A stretch of DNA of 64,000 bases from Pseudomonas anguilliseptica (GTDB taxonomy: Bacteria; Pseudomonadota; Gammaproteobacteria; Pseudomonadales; Pseudomonadaceae): assembly GCF_021375795.1 (NCBI RefSeq), contig NZ_JAEIOI010000001.1, forward strand, positions 1,600,889 through 1,664,888. The letters run 5' to 3'. Within the stretch, counting starts at the first letter, position 1; each line of letters begins with the position of its first letter. Under the pieces are notes generated by a model, which saw only the letters and a list, made by a program, of their open reading frames with translations, was not told the DNA's origin and made no database searches. Shown in pieces: positions 32,432-41,529 of the stretch. A program made the translations under genes and the position numbers.

Positions 32432-33313
32432 TCATCCTCCTGAATAGTTGTGCCACAGATGGGCGGCGGCATAGGCGCGCCAGGGGCGCCAGGCTTCGGC
32501 GCGGGTTTTCAGGCTGCGTGCGTCGATGCCGTCAGGGCCCCACACCGGCGCCTTGAGCAAGCCCAGATCGCTGGCAGGAAAGGCATCGGCGTCGCCAAAT
32601 GCCCGCAAAGCAATGTACTCGGCGGTCCATGGGCCGATGCCGGGTAGCGCGCAGAGGCGCTCGATCAGCGCCGCACTGCCGTCCTGCAAGTCCAGACGCA
32701 AGCTGCCAGTGGCGATCTGCGCGGCGAAATGTTGCAGCGTCTGCACCCGCTTGCCAGGCATGCCGATGCCGTCCAGGTTGGCCTCGGCCAAAGCCTCTGC
32801 GCTAGGAAACAACCGCTCGATCCCGCTGGGCCCGTCCGCCAACGGCGTGCCGAGGCGGGTGAGCAGCCGACCTGTGATGGTCACCGCAGCCTTGACCGTC
32901 ACCTGCTGGCCGACGATGGCGCGTACTGCCTGCTCGAACGGATCGAACGCCGTGGGCAGGCGCAGGCCAGGGTTGCGCCTCAGCATCGCCGCTAGGTGCT
33001 CGTCGCTAGAGAAGTGCCGGGCGATAAGCCCAGGATGGGTGTTCAGATCGAACATCTTGCGCACCCGTTCGATCAGCGCCGGCTGGCAGGCATCGGCCGA
33101 CGGACCGTGGCGCAGCTCCAGGCAATGATCGGCGCGGGCATGCACGCTGAACCAGCCGGACACGCCGCCGAGCTGGAAGCTGCGGCTGTAGCTGTCACTG
33201 GCGAGCAGTTCCATGCCGGGCAGGGCGCGCAGGGCGAAATGGCCGTGGAACTGCTGCCAGTTCCACGGCGGCTGATAGGGCAGCAATACAACGGGTTTGG
33301 TAGTCGTGGTCAT
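32432..33313 (-). CDS. alkA: DNA-3-methyladenine glycosylase, AlkA type
   Basis: This 293-residue glycosylase removes alkylated purines. It has the AlkA N-terminal domain (YQPPWNWQQFHGHFALRALPG) and the HhH-GPD domain: FEQAVRAIVGQQVTVKAA near residue 130, hairpin LPGIGPWTAEYIALRAFGD near 220 and the catalytic Asp in FPASDLGLLKA. The ATG at 33313 gives a standard start; an upstream in-frame GTG extension is non-conserved. It forms an operon with ogt. Confidence 0.92.
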   Translation of the reverse strand: MTTTTKPVVLLPYQPPWNWQQFHGHFALRALPGMELLASDSYSRSFQLGGVSGWFSVHARADHCLELRHGPSADACQPALIERVRKMFDLNTHPGLIARHFSSDEHLAAMLRRNPGLRLPTAFDPFEQAVRAIVGQQVTVKAAVTITGRLLTRLGTPLADGPSGIERLFPSAEALAEANLDGIGMPGKRVQTLQHFAAQIATGSLRLDLQDGSAALIERLCALPGIGPWTAEYIALRAFGDADAFPASDLGLLKAPVWGPDGIDARSLKTRAEAWRPWRAYAAAHLWHNYSGG

Positions 33314-33400
33314 GGGCTGAAGATAACCCTGCGTGCCGTGCTTGTCAGTGCAGAACAGACTTTCAAACTGGAGCCAGTAGGGCGGGATGTGCTCGTTTGG

Positions 33401-33652
33401 CAACCTGTTTTGGAACTCGCGAGCTAGACCTGCAAGGCGCTACGTTAGTAACAGCCTCCGGCTAGTCAAAACAGGCGAGAAACGTAGCGTAGCGGAGTAA
33501 CAGCCAACGGCTGGTCCTTAGGGTGAGCGCAGCGAATCAAGCGCAGTGTACTGTTGTACATGAGCATTACTCGTTTCACTCATCCTTCGGGTCGCGCTGA
33601 AGCGCGTTAGCCGTAACGCAGCAGGGCCGACGCGCAGCAGGTCGTGTTAGGC
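33401..33652. repeat. Palindromic element family member with enlarged core
   Basis: The left end (aacctgttttgg, aactcgcgagctagacc, tgcaaggc) and right end (aacgcagcagggccgac, gcgcagcagg) match the ends of the element at 40307-40447. Between them there are about 150 bases including two copies of gtaacagcc and a ggtgagcgcagcgaat segment. No gene is visible in 33314-33653. It separates the alkA promoter side from the chemoreceptor's 3' end. Confidence 0.6.
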
Positions 33653-33653
33653 G

Positions 33654-35096
33654 CTAAGCGCTGGCCACGTGCTGATGCAGCTGATGGGACAACTGCTCCA
33701 GTTGCTGGCCGAGTTGCACCAGTGATTCCTGAGCCTGCAGCAGTTCGGCGCTGGCGGCACGCTGGCGCTGGCTGGCGTCGCGTTGTGCGGCGCTGTTGTC
33801 GCGTACGTGCATCAGTTGCTGGTGGGCATGGGTGAGCGCCTGGCTGTGCTGCAGGATCGACTGCGACAGGTTGTCGGTCAGCCCGGCGTTGCTGCTCAGT
33901 GCACTGCTCACGTCACTGACCTGGGTGGCCCCGGTGTCGATGATCTGCTGCGACTGGCCCAGTACGTTCTGCACCGTATCGGCCGTTTCGTTGCTGCGCT
34001 GTGAAAGGTTACGCACCTCATCGGCGACCACCGCAAAGCCACGGCCATGATCCCCCGCGCGTGCGGCCTCGATGGCCGCGTTAAGCGCCAGCAAGTTGGT
34101 TTGCTGGGCGATGGCGCTGATCATCTGCATGGATTCGGCGATGCGCTGGTTGCTCTGCTGGATGGCCTGCATGCTGGCCTGGGCGTCTTCCATACGCTGT
34201 GCACAGGCATTCACCTGGCTGCTGCTGTGCTGGGTGTCCTGGCTGAGTTGCTGCATATGGCCGGTGCTGGAGGCGAGGCTGTCTAGCACTTCATGCAGGG
34301 CCAGATCCAGTTGGTGCATGGCGTCGGCCTGCTGTTGCACATCGGTGTCGATGCTCTGGCAGCGCTGGCGAATGCCGCCGAGGGTCTGCTGCAACTGGCC
34401 GGCCATCTGCAGCAGGTCGCTGGCGGTGCTACGTACCTCATCGACGATGCCGCCGAGCTGGTCCTGATTACGTGCGGCACGCTGACCGAACTCGCGGGAT
34501 TCATTGAGCGCCTGTTCGGCATCGGCCAGCGCCTGGTTACGCAGTTTCGCGCTGTACCACTGTGCCAGCCACACGGTCAGCACGGGCAGGATGTAACCCG
34601 AGTAGGTGTTGACGGCCGCATCCCGTGGGCTCAGTTCGAACACCGGCAGGCTGGCGCCGCTGCGTTCCAGGCGAATCAGCCAGAACACGAACAGTGCCTG
34701 CACCAGGCTCCAGACCATGGCGCTGCGGGTACCGGCCAACAGATAAGCGAAGACGATAATCACCGCCGGCCAGTAGATATGCGCCGAATGCAGGCCGCCC
34801 AATTGGTAGATCAGCAGCATCGAGTAACTGGCCATGCTGGCCAGCGCCATATTGGCTGCCACAGCCAGCGGCAGCACGGCGCTGCGCAGTACCAGCAGCA
34901 TCAGTGGCATGCCGAGTACCAGCAGCAACGAGCCATACATCAGCGCATCGTTGCCCAGGCGGCCCCATTTGATACAGCTGTACAGGCCAATGACCACGCT
35001 GCACAGGGCACTGAAGGCGAGGGTACGGGCCAACAGAATGCTGGCCTGGTCGGTCAAATCATGTGGCAGGAACTGCCCAAGGAAACCCTGTCGCAT
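33654..35096 (-). CDS. Methyl-accepting chemotaxis protein without periplasmic sensor domain
   Basis: This 480-residue receptor has residues about 20-180 as 5-6 membrane helices with short loops ([19 protein letters not shown] and others), so it has no large extracytoplasmic ligand domain. A long helical signalling region follows. The hairpin tip [22 protein letters not shown] sequence ([39 protein letters not shown]) is near residue 330. GGAG precedes the ATG at 35096. It likely senses membrane or energy state, or works with a partner. Confidence 0.9.
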   Translation of the reverse strand: MRQGFLGQFLPHDLTDQASILLARTLAFSALCSVVIGLYSCIKWGRLGNDALMYGSLLLVLGMPLMLLVLRSAVLPLAVAANMALASMASYSMLLIYQLGGLHSAHIYWPAVIIVFAYLLAGTRSAMVWSLVQALFVFWLIRLERSGASLPVFELSPRDAAVNTYSGYILPVLTVWLAQWYSAKLRNQALADAEQALNESREFGQRAARNQDQLGGIVDEVRSTASDLLQMAGQLQQTLGGIRQRCQSIDTDVQQQADAMHQLDLALHEVLDSLASSTGHMQQLSQDTQHSSSQVNACAQRMEDAQASMQAIQQSNQRIAESMQMISAIAQQTNLLALNAAIEAARAGDHGRGFAVVADEVRNLSQRSNETADTVQNVLGQSQQIIDTGATQVSDVSSALSSNAGLTDNLSQSILQHSQALTHAHQQLMHVRDNSAAQRDASQRQRAASAELLQAQESLVQLGQQLEQLSHQLHQHVASA

Positions 35097-35237
35097 GAAA
35101 ACTCCAGTCAGTAGGTTGTACAGCAGTATCGGCGCATATGGCCGCTGGCTTGAGGGTGGAAAGCGCCAATTTGGCGGATGAAATGGCAAAGTGCCAGTTA
35201 TCTGCTGCGCCGCCCGACGACTTGTCAGTCGCGTTAT

Positions 35238-36260
35238 TCAGCCCAGTGTCTGGCGGTATTGCCCAGGCGTGAGGCCCTTCCAGCGCTTGAAGGCATGCAG
35301 GAAATTCGACACCTCGCTGTAGCCCAGACGCTCGGCTATGTCTTCCTGGCTCAGGCTGGCGATGGCCAGCAGTTCCTCGGCCAGGGCCTGACGCACTTCT
35401 TCCTGCAACTGGCGAAAGCTGCTGCCTTGCTCTTCCAGGCGACGGCGCAGGGTACGGCTGCTGATGTTCAGCTCGCTGGCGATGACTTCCATATCTGCCA
35501 GCCGACCCGGTGTACTCAACAGGCGATCACGAATCTGCCCGGCCAGACCGCTGCGCACCCGACGTTTGGCCAGCAGGGCTTGGCATTGCTGTTCGCAGAG
35601 CTGAGCGCTGTGCGGATTGGCGCGGGGCAGGGGCAGATCAAGCAGGTGACGGGAAAAGCTGATGCGATTTTCTGCGCAGGCAAACTCTGGCAGCAGGCCG
35701 AATTGCTCGATAAAGCGTGCAGTGTCAGCCGGCGCCGGCATGCTCAGTTGCACGCGATCCAGGGGCATGCGCTTGCCGGTCAGTTCGCGCTGAATCACCA
35801 TCACCGCCACGGTGTCGCGCAGCAGGAGAAAGTCGCGCACCTGATCCGGCAAATGGCTGCCGTCCAGCTGCAGATGCGCCTGGTCGGCGTCCTCATGCAA
35901 GCTGATGCGATTAAAGGCAAAGGTCAGGTCCAGGTAGCGCAGGCCGAGGTCGGCAGCCTGGCGGAAGCTCTGACTGCTGAGCAGGGCGTAACCCCAGATG
36001 CCATAGGTGGTCAGTTGATAGCGCAGACCGGCTTGCAGGCCGAGGTCGTCCTGTGTGGGCAGGGCTTCGATCAGGTTGCAGATCAGTTGCAGTTCCTGCG
36101 CGCCTTCGATTTCACTGTGCAACTCGGCCAGTTGCAGGGGGCTGAGACCAGTGTGGCGCAGGCACTGTTCGACACTCAAACCGTGATCAAGGCCTAACTG
36201 GGTCAGCAGTTGCGCACTGGTAATGCTGCGTCGTGGCAGTGAGTAGGGGATGGCTGGCAT
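35238..36260 (-). CDS. AraC family transcriptional regulator (OruR/arabinose-binding domain type)
   Basis: This 340-residue protein has an N-terminal Arabinose_bd-like domain (SAQLLTQLGLDHGLSVEQCL to about residue 230). The C-terminal AraC DNA-binding region includes MEVIASELNISSRTLRRRLEEQGSSFRQL and DIAERLGYSEVSNFLHAFKRWKGLTPGQYR. It is divergent from the monooxygenase/hydrolase/SDR operon with 119 bases between starts. By the usual arrangement it activates that operon in response to its substrate, which is inferred. Confidence 0.9.
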   Translation of the reverse strand: MPAIPYSLPRRSITSAQLLTQLGLDHGLSVEQCLRHTGLSPLQLAELHSEIEGAQELQLICNLIEALPTQDDLGLQAGLRYQLTTYGIWGYALLSSQSFRQAADLGLRYLDLTFAFNRISLHEDADQAHLQLDGSHLPDQVRDFLLLRDTVAVMVIQRELTGKRMPLDRVQLSMPAPADTARFIEQFGLLPEFACAENRISFSRHLLDLPLPRANPHSAQLCEQQCQALLAKRRVRSGLAGQIRDRLLSTPGRLADMEVIASELNISSRTLRRRLEEQGSSFRQLQEEVRQALAEELLAIASLSQEDIAERLGYSEVSNFLHAFKRWKGLTPGQYRQTLG

Positions 36261-36379
36261 GCCGTTATCCGCTGATTTGTCCGAAAGTCACAATCGATTG
36301 GCCGACTATGCCATAACGGGCCAGGGAGCAGGCAAGTAGCATTCTGGCATCCGCACTGTTTGCGGTTGGGGATATAACA

Positions 36380-37855
36380 ATGCACAACACTTCCCATAAT
36401 CAGGCCGCTCCGCGCCTGCTGATTATTGGTAGCGGCTTTGGCGGTCTTGGCATGGCCATTCAGTTACAGAAGGCTGGCATCGAAGATTTCCTGCTGCTGG
36501 AAAAGGCCGCAGAAGTCGGCGGTACCTGGCGTGACAACAGCTATCCGGGGGCGGCCTGCGATGTGCCGTCGCACCTGTATTCGTTTTCCTTCGAGCCGAA
36601 AACCGACTGGAGCCGCACGTATGCGCCCCAGGCGGAAATCCACGGCTATATGCTGCATTGCGTGACCAAGTACCAGCTGCGCTCGCGCATTCGCTGCAAT
36701 GCCGAAGTGGCCTCGGCGGCTTTCGATGCGGCGGCAGCGTTGTGGCGGGTGACCCTGAGCACGGGTGAGGAACTCTGCGCCGAGGTGCTGATCAGCGCCT
36801 GCGGTCAGCTCAATCAGCCAGCTTATCCGGCGTTGCCAGGGATCGAGCAGTTCGCCGGGGAGGCTTTTCACTCGGCGCGCTGGCGGCATGATCTGAACCT
36901 GAGCGGCAAGCGTGTGGCGGTGATCGGTACCGGCGCTTCGGCGATCCAGTTTGTTCCGCAGATTCAGCCGCAGGTGGCTGAACTCAAGTTGTTTCAACGC
37001 TCGGCGGCCTATGTGTTACCCAAGCCGGATCGTGCCTATCGGCCCTGGGAGCTGGCGTTGATGCGCCGACTACCGTGGTTGCAGCGCCTCGACCGCGGCT
37101 TCAAGTATGTGCAGCACGAGGTGCGCGGCCTGGCGTTTATCAGCATGCCGTGGCTGATGAAGCTGTTTCGCTTTAGTTTCGAGCGCCACCTCAAACAGCA
37201 CATCAGTGATCCGCAACTGCGCAGCCAGCTGCAGCCGAATTACCCCATGGGCTGCAAACGCATCCTGATCAGCAATGACTACCTGCCAGCACTGACGCAG
37301 CCCAACGTGACGGTGATTAGCGAGGCGATCAGCCGTATCAGCGAGACAGCGATCATCACCGACGATGGCCGCGAGCACCCGTGCGATGTGCTGATCTACG
37401 GCACCGGCTTTGCTGCCACGGATTTTCTTGCGCCGATGCAGATTCGCGGGCTCGGTGGGCAGGAGCTGAACCAGGCCTGGCGCGACGGGGCCGAAGCGTA
37501 CAAAGGCATCAGCGTCAGCGGTTTCCCCAACCTGTTTATCCTTTACGGGCCCAATACCAACCTGGGGCATAACTCGATCATTTATATGCTGGAAAGCCAG
37601 TTCCGCTACGTACTTGGCTGCATCGATTTGCTGCGTCAGCAAGGCGCCCGTTATGTCGACGTAAAAGCCACAGTGCAGCAGCGCTACAACCAGCAGATTC
37701 AAGCCAGCTCACATCGAACGATATGGGAGCAGGGCTGCTCAAGCTGGTACAAAACCGCCTCCGGCAAAAGCACCAACAACTGGCCGGGCTACACCTTTAC
37801 CTATCGCCAGCAAACCCGCGCACCGGAGCCCGATGACTATGAATGCACCCGCTGA
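36380..37855 (+). CDS. FAD-dependent Baeyer-Villiger-type monooxygenase
   Basis: This 491-residue flavoprotein has the FAD motif IIGSGFGGLGMA near residue 15, GGTWRDNSYPGAACDVPSHLYSFSF near 48 and the fingerprint FAGEAFHSARW (residues 158-168, FxGxxxHxxxW). R169 is found where the classic motif has P or D. The NADPH motif VIGTGASAIQ is near 184, and a GTGFA motif is near 354. It inserts oxygen into ketones or acts as a related N-/S-oxygenase. It is first in an operon with an esterase-like hydrolase and SDR (overlaps of 23 bases and 1 base). Together they could oxidise an alcohol, convert the ketone to an ester and hydrolyse it. Confidence 0.88.
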   Translation: MHNTSHNQAAPRLLIIGSGFGGLGMAIQLQKAGIEDFLLLEKAAEVGGTWRDNSYPGAACDVPSHLYSFSFEPKTDWSRTYAPQAEIHGYMLHCVTKYQLRSRIRCNAEVASAAFDAAAALWRVTLSTGEELCAEVLISACGQLNQPAYPALPGIEQFAGEAFHSARWRHDLNLSGKRVAVIGTGASAIQFVPQIQPQVAELKLFQRSAAYVLPKPDRAYRPWELALMRRLPWLQRLDRGFKYVQHEVRGLAFISMPWLMKLFRFSFERHLKQHISDPQLRSQLQPNYPMGCKRILISNDYLPALTQPNVTVISEAISRISETAIITDDGREHPCDVLIYGTGFAATDFLAPMQIRGLGGQELNQAWRDGAEAYKGISVSGFPNLFILYGPNTNLGHNSIIYMLESQFRYVLGCIDLLRQQGARYVDVKATVQQRYNQQIQASSHRTIWEQGCSSWYKTASGKSTNNWPGYTFTYRQQTRAPEPDDYECTR

Positions 37856-38768
37856 ATTTACCGCCCCAGCCGCTGATCAGGTACTGCTGCGCAGCGTGCT
37901 GCGTACCAGCCTGCGCCTGCTGTTTCGTGGCTTGGTGCGTCCGCCGATGCCGATTGCCGGCCAGCGTGTGGTGCTGCGTCTGCTGACGGCGGTGAGCCCG
38001 ACGCCGCGCGGTATCACCCGCAGTGTTGGCACCCTGGGTGGGCGACCCTGTGAGTGGCATAAGCCGCAGAGTGGTCGCGGCACGGTGCTGTTGTACCTGC
38101 ATGGCGGGGCTTATCTGATCGGCGGGCCGAATACCCATCGGGCTATCTGTTCCAACCTGGCCAAGCGTGGGCAGATGGATGTGTGCGCGCTGGATTACCG
38201 GCTGGCACCCGAGCATCAATACCCGGCGGCCCGCGAGGATGCCCTGACCGCGTTTCAGGAATTGATAAAGCTAGGCTACAAGCCCGAGCAGATCGTGATC
38301 GGCGGCGATTCGGCCGGCGGCAACCTGAGCCTGATCACCAGTCTGCGCCTGCGTGACCAAGGGCTGCCGCAACCGGCGGCGCTGGTGTGTTTCTCCCCAG
38401 TCACCGACTTTACCGGCGCCCAGCTGAACGAGCCGCCCGCCGGTGACCCGCTGATCCACCGCAAATGGGTGGAGCAGGCGCTGGCGCTGTATTGCCCGGC
38501 CGGACTGGCCCATGACGATCCCGGTTTATCGCCACAGTTTGCTGACCTGCACGGTTTGGCGCCGTTGCTGATTCAGGTGGGTGAGGATGAAATCCTGCGT
38601 AACGACAGCCTGCGCTTTGCCGACAAGGCCAAGGCTGCCGGCGTTGATGTGCGTTTGCAGCGTTATCCTGAGTTATGGCATGTGTTCCAGGCCCACGCCG
38701 GCATGCTCAAGGCGGCGGATTTTGCCCTGGCCGAAGTGGTGAGCTTTCTGCGTGAGCGAGGTTGTTGA
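37833..38768 (+). CDS. Alpha/beta hydrolase fold-3 (hormone-sensitive lipase family)
   Basis: This 311-residue hydrolase has the oxyanion HGG motif (LYLHGGAYLIGGP) near residue 90, the nucleophile elbow GDSAGGNLSL near 158, and late Asp and His (VGEDEILRND; ELWHVFQAHAG). It is probably an esterase on short acyl chains. GGAG 5 bases before the ATG at 37833 (or ATG at 37839) supports the start. It overlaps the 3' end of the monooxygenase gene, consistent with ester hydrolysis following Baeyer-Villiger oxidation. Confidence 0.9.
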   Translation: MTMNAPAEFTAPAADQVLLRSVLRTSLRLLFRGLVRPPMPIAGQRVVLRLLTAVSPTPRGITRSVGTLGGRPCEWHKPQSGRGTVLLYLHGGAYLIGGPNTHRAICSNLAKRGQMDVCALDYRLAPEHQYPAAREDALTAFQELIKLGYKPEQIVIGGDSAGGNLSLITSLRLRDQGLPQPAALVCFSPVTDFTGAQLNEPPAGDPLIHRKWVEQALALYCPAGLAHDDPGLSPQFADLHGLAPLLIQVGEDEILRNDSLRFADKAKAAGVDVRLQRYPELWHVFQAHAGMLKAADFALAEVVSFLRERGC

Positions 38769-39529
38769 TGAACAACATTCTGATCACGGGTGCCGCTTCC
38801 GGTATCGGCGCGGCCACCGCGAGGCTGTTTCATCAGCACGGCTGGCAGGTCGGCTTGCTCGATATCAACCATCAGGCGTTGGCCAAGCTGGCAGGCGAGC
38901 TGGGTAACGTTTGGCATGCCGAACTGGATGTCACCGACCCAGCAGCGGTCAAGGTCGCCCTGGCGGACTTCTGCGCCCTACATGGCGGCCAGTTGCGCCT
39001 GCTGTTCAATAGCGCGGGGATTTTGCAGTGTGGACACTTCGAGGACATCGAGCTGAGTGAGCATGCGCGCATCCTGCAGATCAACGTGCTGGGCCTGCTG
39101 AATATGACTCACGCGGCGTTTCCCTATCTGAAAGCCACACCCGGTGCCCAGGTAATCAATATGGGCTCGGCCTCCGGGCTGTATGGCGTACCGCATCTGG
39201 CCAGTTATTCGGCCTCAAAATTCGCTGTGCGCGGGCTGACCGAGGCGCTGGAGCTGGAGTGGGCCAAGCACGGCATTCGTGTCGGTGATCTGATGCCGCC
39301 GTTTGTCAGCACGCCGATGCTTAACAGCCAGCGCTTCCAGGCCCCGGTATTGCGCCGTCTGGGCGTCAATCTTGAGGCTGAATCCGTGGCCCAGGCCGCC
39401 TGGGCGCAGGCACAGCAGCACAAGGTGCACCGGCCGATCAGTCTGCAGTTCAAACTGCTGTACTGGTCCGGGCAAGTAACGCCCGCCTGGCTGACCCGGC
39501 GCATCATGGCCTGGCTAAGCCGTGAGTAG
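38768..39529 (+). CDS. Short-chain dehydrogenase/reductase
   Basis: This 253-residue classical SDR has the cofactor motif TGAASGIGAA near residue 8, NSAG near 87, and catalytic Ser (GSASGLYG), Tyr and Lys (YSASKFA, Tyr about 148). A basic residue pattern is not clear after strand 2 (LLDINHQ), favouring NAD(H). The start overlaps the hydrolase stop as TGATG. In this operon it would supply or consume the alcohol/ketone acted on by the monooxygenase; the substrate is unknown. Confidence 0.9.
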   Translation: MNNILITGAASGIGAATARLFHQHGWQVGLLDINHQALAKLAGELGNVWHAELDVTDPAAVKVALADFCALHGGQLRLLFNSAGILQCGHFEDIELSEHARILQINVLGLLNMTHAAFPYLKATPGAQVINMGSASGLYGVPHLASYSASKFAVRGLTEALELEWAKHGIRVGDLMPPFVSTPMLNSQRFQAPVLRRLGVNLEAESVAQAAWAQAQQHKVHRPISLQFKLLYWSGQVTPAWLTRRIMAWLSRE

Positions 39530-39581
39530 TCTGGCGGGACTTGATGGCTGCCCTATAAATCCTGCTGGCCCCGACGCTCGC

Positions 39582-39654
39582 CGCTAAAGCACCTCCCACA
39601 GCATGGGCAGCAGCTAATGCGTCTGACGCTAAACCGTGGGAGGGGCTTTAGTCG
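39582..39654. repeat. REP-like inverted repeat
   Basis: CGCTAAAGCACCTCCCACA is followed after 35 bases by CGTGGGAGGGGCTTTAGTCG, the inverted form. GTGGGAGGGGCTT is typical of Pseudomonas REP sequences. It lies downstream of the SDR gene. Confidence 0.75.
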
Positions 39655-39733
39655 CGATACTTGAGATTCGCTGAGTTGGATATTTCGCTGGGCAAACCGC
39701 GTGCGATAGGACTAGTCTGCAATTAACGCTTCC

Positions 39734-39756
39734 GGCTTGTGCGTTCTGCACAAGCC
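39734..39756. other. Short perfect hairpin in the SDR/RraB gap
   Basis: GGCTTGTGC gttct GCACAAGCC has a 9-bp perfect stem and 5-base loop without a T-run. The 442-base gap between the SDR and the RraB-like gene otherwise shows only the REP-like pair and no convincing gene. Confidence 0.5.
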
Positions 39757-39971
39757 TGCGTTGACCAGCCCTGGTTTCAGGTCTGGCTTATGACACATCA
39801 AGCAGCACATCGCTTGATTCTCGGGCGGCACTGCAACCGGTGCCGCGACACCGCTGAAGCTCTGGCGGTAGCAATGGGAAAGCGTTTAACAGGTCGTAGC
39901 ACTGCAGTATCGACACCCAGTTGGTTCTTTAGCGTCCTGTAAATTTGTCCATCGCCTGAGGAGGTCACTTC

Positions 39972-40307
39972 ATGAGCACAGCCTTGCACGATGATGTCAG
40001 CAACGGGGTTTTACGGCGGATGAAGGAAGGTGGCTTCGACTTTGCCAGCTTCCATCCCATCGAGTTCTACGCCATTTTCCCGGACGAGGAGCGGGCCCGC
40101 ATGGCCACCCGCAAATTTCGAGGTGAATCCTTACACGCCCTGGTGACCGAGCGTGATGACGGTGCCTGGCACCTGCAAGTCAGTAAAGTAATGTTTGCGA
40201 CATACCAAGGTATTGGTGACTTCGAGCATGACCTGGAGTCGGTCGTGGCGCCGCTGGGCGGCAAGCTGGATGGGTGGGGCGTAACCCAGGAGGTAAGGCA
40301 GCCCTGA
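39972..40307 (+). CDS. rraB: RraB family ribonuclease E inhibitor-like protein
   Basis: This 111-residue acidic protein has the RraB pattern: GFDFASFHPIEFYAIFPDEERARMATRKFRG near residue 21, DDGAWHLQVSKVMFATYQGIGDFEHDLESVVAPLGGKLDGWG near 62. RraB binds RNase E and modulates RNA decay in E. coli. A GAGGAGG before the ATG is strong. The stop codon is shared with the first base of a palindromic element. Confidence 0.85.
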   Translation: MSTALHDDVSNGVLRRMKEGGFDFASFHPIEFYAIFPDEERARMATRKFRGESLHALVTERDDGAWHLQVSKVMFATYQGIGDFEHDLESVVAPLGGKLDGWGVTQEVRQP

Positions 40308-40447
40308 GAACCTGCTTACGGTCTGCTGCGCGTCGGCCCTGCTGCGTTAAAAACAGGCTCGGAATGCTCATTTACAGCCGTAAACTCCGCTTCCTCGCCT
40401 GCTTTTGTCTTGCATGGCTCTAGCTCGCGAGATCGTAAACAGGTTCT
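40307..40447. repeat. Palindromic element family member, reverse orientation
   Basis: AGAACCTGCTTACG at the left matches inverted CGTAAACAGGTTCT at the right (13 of 14). The core contains ctgctgcg, ttaaaaacaggctcgg, ctcatttacag, ccgtaaactccgc and tcgcctgcttttgtcttgc. It is the reverse complement of the core in 50665-50811. It starts on the last base of the RraB stop codon. Confidence 0.75.
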
Positions 40448-40454
40448 GTAATCC

Positions 40455-40484
40455 AAACGCGGGCCGGCCATAAGCTGGCCCGTT
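40455..40484 (+). terminator. Hairpin after the palindromic element
   Basis: CGGGCCGGC cataa GCTGGCCCG then TTTCATTT, a terminator-like hairpin serving the RraB gene. Confidence 0.6.
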
Positions 40485-40561
40485 TCATTTCTATTTGGCT
40501 ACAGCGCTCCCCAAGCAATCACCCCTCGACCCCAACCTGCGCTTTGCTTCAGACTTGGCGC

Positions 40562-41269
40562 ATGACCGATATCCTGATTTTCACCCACATTGATTACTGC
40601 CCGCCGGCCCATCTGGGCAAGGTGCTGGAGCAGGCTGGCCACCCATTTACCGTGCTGCGCGCGGATCTGGGTGAGCTGGACGGCATTGACCTCGACCGCC
40701 CCAAGGCTGTGGCCATCATGGGCGGGCCGATGAGCGTGAATGATCCGTTGCCCTGGTTAGCCACCGAAGTGGCCGCGCTGCAGCATTTTATCCGCCGCGA
40801 TATTCCGCTGATCGGCCACTGCCTAGGCGGCCAGCTGTTGGCCAAGGCGCTGGGTGCGCAAATCAGCCACATGCCCTACACCGAAAGCGGCTGGCAGCTG
40901 CTGACCCGCCTCGATCAGGCTGCGCCCAGCCCCTGGTTGCAGCACCTGCCTGAACAGTTCCCGGTCTTTCAGTGGCATGGCGACAGCTTTGCTATTCCCG
41001 AGGGTGCGCAGCCTTTGCTCAGCAGCCCTTGGTGCAGCAACCAGGCGTTTGCCTGGGGCGATAAAGTCCTGGCCCTGCAAGGCCACCCGGAAATGGACGA
41101 GGCGCTGGTGCGCCAGTGGCTCGGCGACTGGCATCACCTGCTGGATGAAAGCCAACCGAGCCAGCAGAGCAGGGCGCAGATGCTCGACCAACTGCCGGTC
41201 AAAGTCGCTGAGTTGAACCGCGTCGCCGAAGGCTTCTATCGCCATTGGCTGCAGCTGGCTGGGCTCTGA
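40562..41269 (+). CDS. Class I glutamine amidotransferase
   Basis: This 235-residue protein has the GATase triad: nucleophile Cys87 in GHCLGGQLLAKALGA, and His/Glu in LQGHPEMDE near residue 180. Such proteins supply ammonia by hydrolysing glutamine or hydrolyse gamma-glutamyl bonds; the free-standing form resembles GMP synthase-like or peptidase C26-like proteins. The ATG at 40562 gives a typical N-terminus. It lies about 260 bases upstream of the ATP-grasp operon on the same strand. A functional link to it is possible but a separate promoter is likely. Confidence 0.85.
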   Translation: MTDILIFTHIDYCPPAHLGKVLEQAGHPFTVLRADLGELDGIDLDRPKAVAIMGGPMSVNDPLPWLATEVAALQHFIRRDIPLIGHCLGGQLLAKALGAQISHMPYTESGWQLLTRLDQAAPSPWLQHLPEQFPVFQWHGDSFAIPEGAQPLLSSPWCSNQAFAWGDKVLALQGHPEMDEALVRQWLGDWHHLLDESQPSQQSRAQMLDQLPVKVAELNRVAEGFYRHWLQLAGL

Positions 41270-41279
41270 GACCGGGCGC

Positions 41280-41305
41280 GGTGGATGACGTTTTACCCAT
41301 CCACC
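41280..41305. repeat. Short inverted repeat
   Basis: GGTGGATG acgttttacc CATCCACC lies just after the amidotransferase stop. It is related to 31855-31879. The following 225 bases hold only further fragments of this repeat (gtggtggataac, gttctccaccctgc) and the ribosome binding site of the next gene. Confidence 0.55.
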
Positions 41306-41529
41306 GTGCTTACCTGTGGTGGATAACAAGAGCGTTCTCCACCCTGCGGAGCTTTAGCCAGGATGTTCGCCTTAAAATGGCGCGCCCTGCGACCTGGCGG
41401 TCACCAATGCGCCCCGGCTTGGTGCGTTGCTCGCGTTGCTAATACTCAAGTTGCTGATTTAAAACATTTTTATTGTATGGCGCGGGCCTTGCAAAGCTGT
41501 CTCCATGTCCGGGTGACAAGGAGTACGGC

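Noticed and set aside
39739..39942. 67-codon open frame before the RraB gene
   Set aside because: No ribosome binding site, no recognisable pattern, and it overlaps a hairpin.
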